The position numbers and the translations under genes were made by a program. Of a DNA stretch of 64,000 nucleotides, positions 59,463-64,000 are shown piece by piece; positions within the stretch are counted from its first letter, which is position 1; each line of letters opens with the position of its first letter. Under the pieces are notes generated by a model. It was given only the letters and a program-made list of their open reading frames with translations, made no database searches and was not told the origin of the DNA. The stretch is from contig ML769393.1 in assembly GCA_009733575.1 (NCBI GenBank), positions 221,018-285,017 of the forward strand. The letters run 5' to 3'. Origin of the DNA: Gymnopus androsaceus JB14. Taxonomy: Eukaryota; Basidiomycota; Agaricomycetes; Agaricales; Omphalotaceae.

Positions 59463-61242
59463 TTAAAATTCGCCGCCACCAATGTCATCCTCATCCAGAT
59501 CCCCTTCCTGGATTTCCTTCGCGAGCTCCTTCTCTCGTTCTCTAGCTCCTTCTGCATCCGCGAGTTCTTTCCGGTGTGCGTTCAGAGGGTAACGCATAGC
59601 CTAAGAGAAAACACGATTAGTTAGTTACAGGAGAATCGACTTTGAACATCGAAATTTACCTTGACACTCTGATTATGCAGCTCCAAACAGTAGCCGATTC
59701 TCCTAGAGAACGTCTCGGCCACCTCAGCACCCATACCCCCTCTTCACACCTCCAGCACCTCCACAAGCCATCCATCCTTTCTCGTGCACCAGCCGGCCGT
59801 CAATAACTCCATCACGAATAGCCTTCCCAACAATATACTCTGCATCCTCCTCCGAGTCCAAGTGCAGTTTAACGCAGAATGTCTTTGAGCGAAATGAGCG
59901 AGTAGGAGAGAGACAGACGACGAATACCCGTCTTGATGACGTTCTGTCGTAGTCGAGTAATCAGAGTATGCGTCTTGTCGGCTTGGAAGAGCGTAGCGTG
60001 TTTCAAGACGGTTTGTTGGAACTGGGAAAGAGAACCGGTGCGGACAGCTGAAGGATATGAGCTACCCAAAAAAAGTAAGCAATTATTGGAAGAAGCGCGT
60101 ACCTTTCACGATCTCAAAGTACCCTTTAAGTGGTTTCTCCAATACTGGATGTCTAAAGATACTTCGATCCGGGATATCACCCATCAAAAGCTCAACGACC
60201 ACAGAAAGCTTATGTACGGCCTGGTAGAACCCAGGTGCCACAACCGCTGGCGGCGCACGACGGATGGCCTGTTGTAAATTTGTATGCGCGTCACTGTAGT
60301 TGAGCTGCACGGCTTTTATGCGACCAAGGTAGTAGTGGTACCGAGCGTACTGTGGGTTACCGGCGGACACCGGGAATGTGGTTTTGGAGACCAATTTATC
60401 GGCTTGGTCGTACAGGCTGTAGGCGAGGTATGAGCGAAGAAGACGGTTAATGAGGGAAGCTTGGGTATCATCGTCGTGTCTGAGGGCTGCAGTTCGTTGT
60501 GCAGCTAAGAACATCCTGCACACAGAGAGAGATTAACGGCCTGGAAGCGAATGCATTATAAGAGGACTTACGGGCGAGCTTCAGCTAGATCACCACCAAG
60601 CTCAAACGAGCGCTCAAGCGCAAACCAAACCTTGGCAGCGATTGAATCCAGGCTCCTGCGGTTGAGAGCCTGCATCTTCTTAACAGTCTCAACTGAAAGC
60701 TCTCTGGCTTTGGTAGCAGGGCTTCCAGACTTGAGCAGTTGGTGAATAATAAGCAGACGAAGATAGATGTCGATTTCTGGGACGGGTTCGACGGTTACTG
60801 GTGGAGGTTTGGCAGTTGCCGCCGCGGGTGTAGAAGAAGAGTCCATCTCCATTTCGACGTCTTTAGAAGTCGGAGCAGGAGCAGGAGGTAGCCAAGAGAG
60901 GAGTGTAGTTTTCGTTGTGGAATCTATGCGAGGCTTTAATTGTGTACTGAAATCAGCACGAAAAGCCATACCTTTTGGGAATCCTTCTTCTATGGCATCC
61001 CGAAGAATCGTCTCGTCTAATCTCTTGACCAAAGTTGTCAGTGTCCTAAGCACTCTATGAGTGAATCTGGGCTCTAATGTCGACACTGCTCTGTCGATGA
61101 GCACGAAATTTCCTTTGATTTCAGCCAACGGTGTCAAAGGCTCCTTCTTCACTTCTTCCTCCTCTTTTGTTTCTTTTTCTTTGTCCTTTTTGTCCTCCTT
61201 CTTCTCTTCCTTTTCCGCTGCTTTCATTTCGACGTCAGGCAT
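59463..61242 (-). CDS. RPN3: 26S proteasome regulatory subunit Rpn3 (PSMD3), C-terminal frameshifts
   Basis: Lid subunit of the 26S proteasome. Start [20 protein letters not shown] at 61242, a Lys/Glu-rich N-terminus typical of the family. Then [114 protein letters not shown] and the PCI domain ([51 protein letters not shown]). The expected [20 protein letters not shown] is reached only after skipping one extra C (~59876). A second extra base (~59730) lies before [14 protein letters not shown]. The last exon [20 protein letters not shown] ends EDDIGGGEF. The decayed duplicate at 53846 lacks both insertions. An essential gene with two indels suggests consensus error. Confidence 0.9.
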
Positions 61243-61374
61243 GATGGAGGATGGAAAGAAATTCGCGTCAAGATGTTCAGGTTCAAAGTCAAAAGTCGAC
61301 GCGCGTCGGCTTGGGCGTCTGATTTATCTAATCTTTGAGTAGATTTTCCTTTTTTATCCTCTTTTTAGACTCTC
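61243..61374. promoter_or_regulatory. Bidirectional promoter, Rpn3 / NDUFAF2-type gene
   Basis: Only 132 bp separate the two divergent ATGs, so both transcripts must start within or near this stretch. It contains cgacgcgcgtcg-like palindromic sequence (~61297) and a poly-T tract (~61346). No established site was matched. Confidence 0.6.
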
Positions 61375-62158
61375 ATGTCACTTCGAGCTATATGGCGCAG
61401 AATCTGGCATCCAGTGTGTACTTTTCATCTTTTCCAAATCTCTAGCTGACACGCTGTAGACTGGTTTCGTTGGCCGAGACTTGGAAGGTTCTATCTATCC
61501 ATCTATGATTAATCCCTTATTCCGACACGCATTCTGCAGGGAATTCCTACTATGAACGGTTAAATCCACTGAAAGGGATCTGGCTACGTGCGACCAAAAC
61601 GTTCTGTCAAGTATAGAGGTGATATGTGGAATTACATAGGCGGCTCAAGGAGGTTACCCAGTCCGTAGTTTGACATTCTTGCATGCATGTTGTTAACTTT
61701 TTCTACAGTACAGTGGTCCGCCTGGTTAGCTCATACACGCGCTCATCCGCCTTCTATCCAGGTCTGTGGTCAGTTCTCTCTGAGATTGCTCACGATTCTT
61801 ACTACGTGTACAGGAGCTTCAAACCGACCTCATAAGGCAACAACGCGTACAACGCAACGCTGCACTCATCGAAGCCAGTTATCAGCAAGAACGGGCACAG
61901 TTGCGCATACAGGAGTCTACGGACGCCGAACGTACCCGACCTTCAGGGATACAGGAATCTACTTCCTCTTCTCCCGATGTTCAAGACTCCTCAACATTGC
62001 ATTGCTCACTATCTGCTGCTTCGGACGCCGCAACTACACCGACCCCAGAAAATATTGCGCCCACTCAAAAGAAGCCAGAAACTTCCTTGCCTAAAACAGG
62101 CTCTGACGATTATCAGCCCGAGTCATGGACGCCCCAACTTCGGATCAGGCGAGGGTAG
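61375..62158 (+). CDS. Complex I assembly factor, NDUFAF2/mimitin type, one frameshift
   Basis: Mitochondrial NADH:ubiquinone oxidoreductase assembly factor of the B17.2-like family. The start is MSLRAIWRRIWHP (61375). An intron leads to TGFVGRDLEG, then GNSYYERLNPLKGIWLRATK, RSVKYRGDMWNYIGGSRRLP, QWSAWLAHTRAHPPSIQ and ELQTDLIRQQRVQRNAALIE. VGRDxxGNxYYE, W-N-Y-I and QWxAWLxHTRxxPPxxxEL are the family's hallmark pattern. A long, poorly conserved Ser/Thr/Gln tail ends QPESWTPQLRIRRG. Between ATK and RSVKYR one extra A (accaaaacgttc, ~61597) shifts frame to an early stop. Otherwise the exons are in phase. It is divergent from Rpn3 with a very short shared promoter. Confidence 0.82.
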
Positions 62159-62255
62159 TGAACACCCTTCCTCCGTAGACCACCATCAGACAAAAGCAGG
62201 GTATATCGTTCCATTAGAATAACCTACAGTACCACAGTCGACGTCCCACCCACTA

Positions 62256-63019
62256 CTACACATGTACATGCGCATGTTTCGCAGACTCATGAAGCAAACA
62301 CACCAACGTCAACACAATCTCCCCAATGTCCATTATCTGCTCATTCTCCAATTCGAGATACGCAGGATGTTTCGTGCTGAATAGTCCTCTCGACTTGCGA
62401 TGATAGAATCTTCCTACTTCGCGGTTATCGTCGAGACGCAGTCTAAACTGGAATTTGCATGGCATTGAAAAAAAGTATGACGTGTGTGGTTTATACGATG
62501 ATGACTGAGTGAAGAGAGGATTTTTGAAAGGAATCTCCTACTTACATCGGACCACGTATACGCGCATCCACTCGGTGATGCGACGAATCTGCGCTTTTTT
62601 CTGCTTGCAGCTGAAGCGAACCATCATCAGCGAAGCTATGTAATAGATCGAATCAACGCACCCGTACCCATTTCGTTCCAAATACTCTGACATATCCATA
62701 TCCCTTTCCTTCCCTCTCATCAACCTCACCTTTGGCATTCGTTCACTATACGTGTGAAACGCCATTTCACCTATTCTCTCCACACTCTGATGGTGCATAA
62801 CCGCCCCTGCTCCCTCAACTTTGGATATGTGACTCATCAGCAAGTCAATATTAGGCATCCCTACAACTTCATCCATCTTCACAACGTCAATCGTCATAGT
62901 GTTGGCTGTGAGCTCCTTCAGTGGGAGTTCTGTGTGTACTTTTACGGCTATCTGGCCGTCGGTTCTAGTATGAACTCGGTGTTGTGGTGGTCTTTGGTGC
63001 TTTGGATGAAGCGCAGCAT
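62256..63019 (-). CDS. DUF6593-like protein, possibly frameshifted near its N-terminus
   Basis: The main exon reads MTIDVVKMDEVVGMPNIDLL, MSHISKVEGAGAVMHHQSVE, GEMAFHTYSERMPKVRLMRG, MDMSEYLERNGYGCVDSIYY and ITEWMRVYVVR. It joins in phase to FRLRLDDNREVGRFYHRKSR, GLFSTKHPAYLELENEQIMD and IGEIVLTLVCLLHESAK. The end (basic beta strand, 'evaRFhr...g...PAyLel.....e.lD.IVLTfv') is like DUF6593 proteins, common in Agaricomycetes and of unknown function. Upstream, MLRFIQSTKDHHNTEFILEP suits the family start but lies in another frame than GQIAVKVHTELPLKEL. This implies either a 1-nt indel at ~62960 or a different first exon. Two introns assumed. Confidence 0.55.
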
Positions 63020-64000
63020 ATAGTACAGTTGGATGCTGGATGTAACTGTTATGACAGTGGGATGGGAGAAAAGAAAAGCGTCAACTAGGTTGGATTGAAA
63101 GGTGTTCTGTATACTCTCTCATACCATCATGATTCGGGAAAGAGGCATTCATTCATCCCATGAGCGCCGCAGACGTAATCTCGAGCGAGCGATGAATCAC
63201 CAGTCACCAGTCACCAGTCACCTCTCAATCTACCCTAGCCTACTTCAAATCCTTTCCTATTATCGGATCAGCTGAGCCCAGAGGATGTCAATTGGCAGGC
63301 GAGTCTTCACGAGTCGGGGTTTGTCGGGGTTCGTAGTTCATTCTCCGTTCTCAGGAGAGCTCTGCTTGGAGCATCAGAATACAATGCTGAATCCAGACTC
63401 CTTCGGACTTGCCCTTCCATTGACGTTTAATTTTATTTAAACAATACTGTACTAGAATATTTCTTCAATGTATTAGGACATTCCGAATGTCGCTCAAAGT
63501 GTAAAAGTCATGCGACTTTAGCCAAGAGTTGAAGACAACTGGCAATTGCATATACAGCAAGTATATGTAGGATTTCAGCTTATAGCATTCTTGGACCACC
63601 GTCGTCGTCGTGGGTAGTAAATACCTCCAAGACTCCAGCTTTGCAATACTTATTCAGTCTAAGCGCCTTGAGTTACAAGTGTGTAATTAGTTGCGATAGG
63701 ATTCCTACATACTTGTTTGATCATTGAGAGAGCAGTTGAAGAGATAGAAGATATATCTAGAGAAGAGAAACATTAAGTTATGTATTTAACGATTGTTCGA
63801 CACAGGAGGTAGAATGTGGAGGAGGAGGAGAAAAAAACAAGATGCCAGTGCACCGAAACAAATACTTGAAGAGAAAAAACTTTATCATGAACGAGAAGGA
63901 GAAAATGAAAATGTAGACAGCAGATACAGTAAAACAAATGGACGGACAAACGTTTAACATTAACAATACGGATTCTGAAATCGATGCGAAATAATAAGTC
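63020..64000. other. Right end of window, no gene supported
   Basis: About 980 bp upstream of the DUF6593-like gene. Contains a short tandem repeat (agtcaccagtcaccagtcacc, ~63203-63222) and a purine-rich stretch near 63810. No coding or RNA gene recognised. Confidence 0.4.

Overview
The window is nuclear DNA of a mushroom-forming basidiomycete (Agaricomycetes). Genes are dense and cut by many short introns of about 50-65 bp. Most introns are GT-AG, and at least four in-frame GC-AG introns are needed. Several families are ones I know mainly from Agaricomycetes: DUF6699, a DUF6593-like protein, Agaricomycete-type BTB, caspase-fold proteins and WW-like multi-pass membrane proteins.

Layout, left to right. 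(1) 1-5 kb, minus strand: 5' part of a flavin monooxygenase, a PHD-finger plus chromodomain protein, and a small coiled-coil-like protein. (2) 5-15 kb: a heavily decayed FAD aromatic monooxygenase (minus) divergent from a GH15 hydrolase (plus), then a secreted protein of unknown family whose first exon carries a ~1.06 kb TIR element. (3) 15-31 kb: LEA2-type membrane protein, metacaspase-like protease, BBE-type FAD oxidase, DUF6699 protein, BTB protein and coatomer alpha. (4) 31-36 kb: gene-poor AT-rich stretch with a miniature LTR retrotransposon (TRIM) and TIR elements. (5) 36-51 kb: a family of WW-like plus C-terminal transmembrane proteins (one intact copy and two tandem degraded copies) around an intact SnoaL-FMO fusion gene. 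(6) 51-64 kb: polyadenylation factor Pfs2, a broken 3' fragment of proteasome Rpn3, two TIR/foldback elements, a broken second metacaspase in inverted orientation, full-length Rpn3 divergent from an NDUFAF2-type complex I assembly factor, and a DUF6593-like gene.

Two themes stand out. First, local duplication: an inverted metacaspase pair ~37 kb apart, a direct Rpn3 3'-end duplicate, tandem WW/TM genes, and sub-gene tandem duplications that seem to have made introns in the FMO gene, including a 5-nt microexon. Second, single-base indels: conserved housekeeping genes (coatomer alpha, Rpn3, Pfs2, NDUFAF2) each carry one or two apparent 1-nt frameshifts. Some lesions may therefore be consensus errors, while genes with many lesions are more safely called pseudogenes.

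All exon structures were deduced by eye from splice signals and family resemblance. No database search was run.
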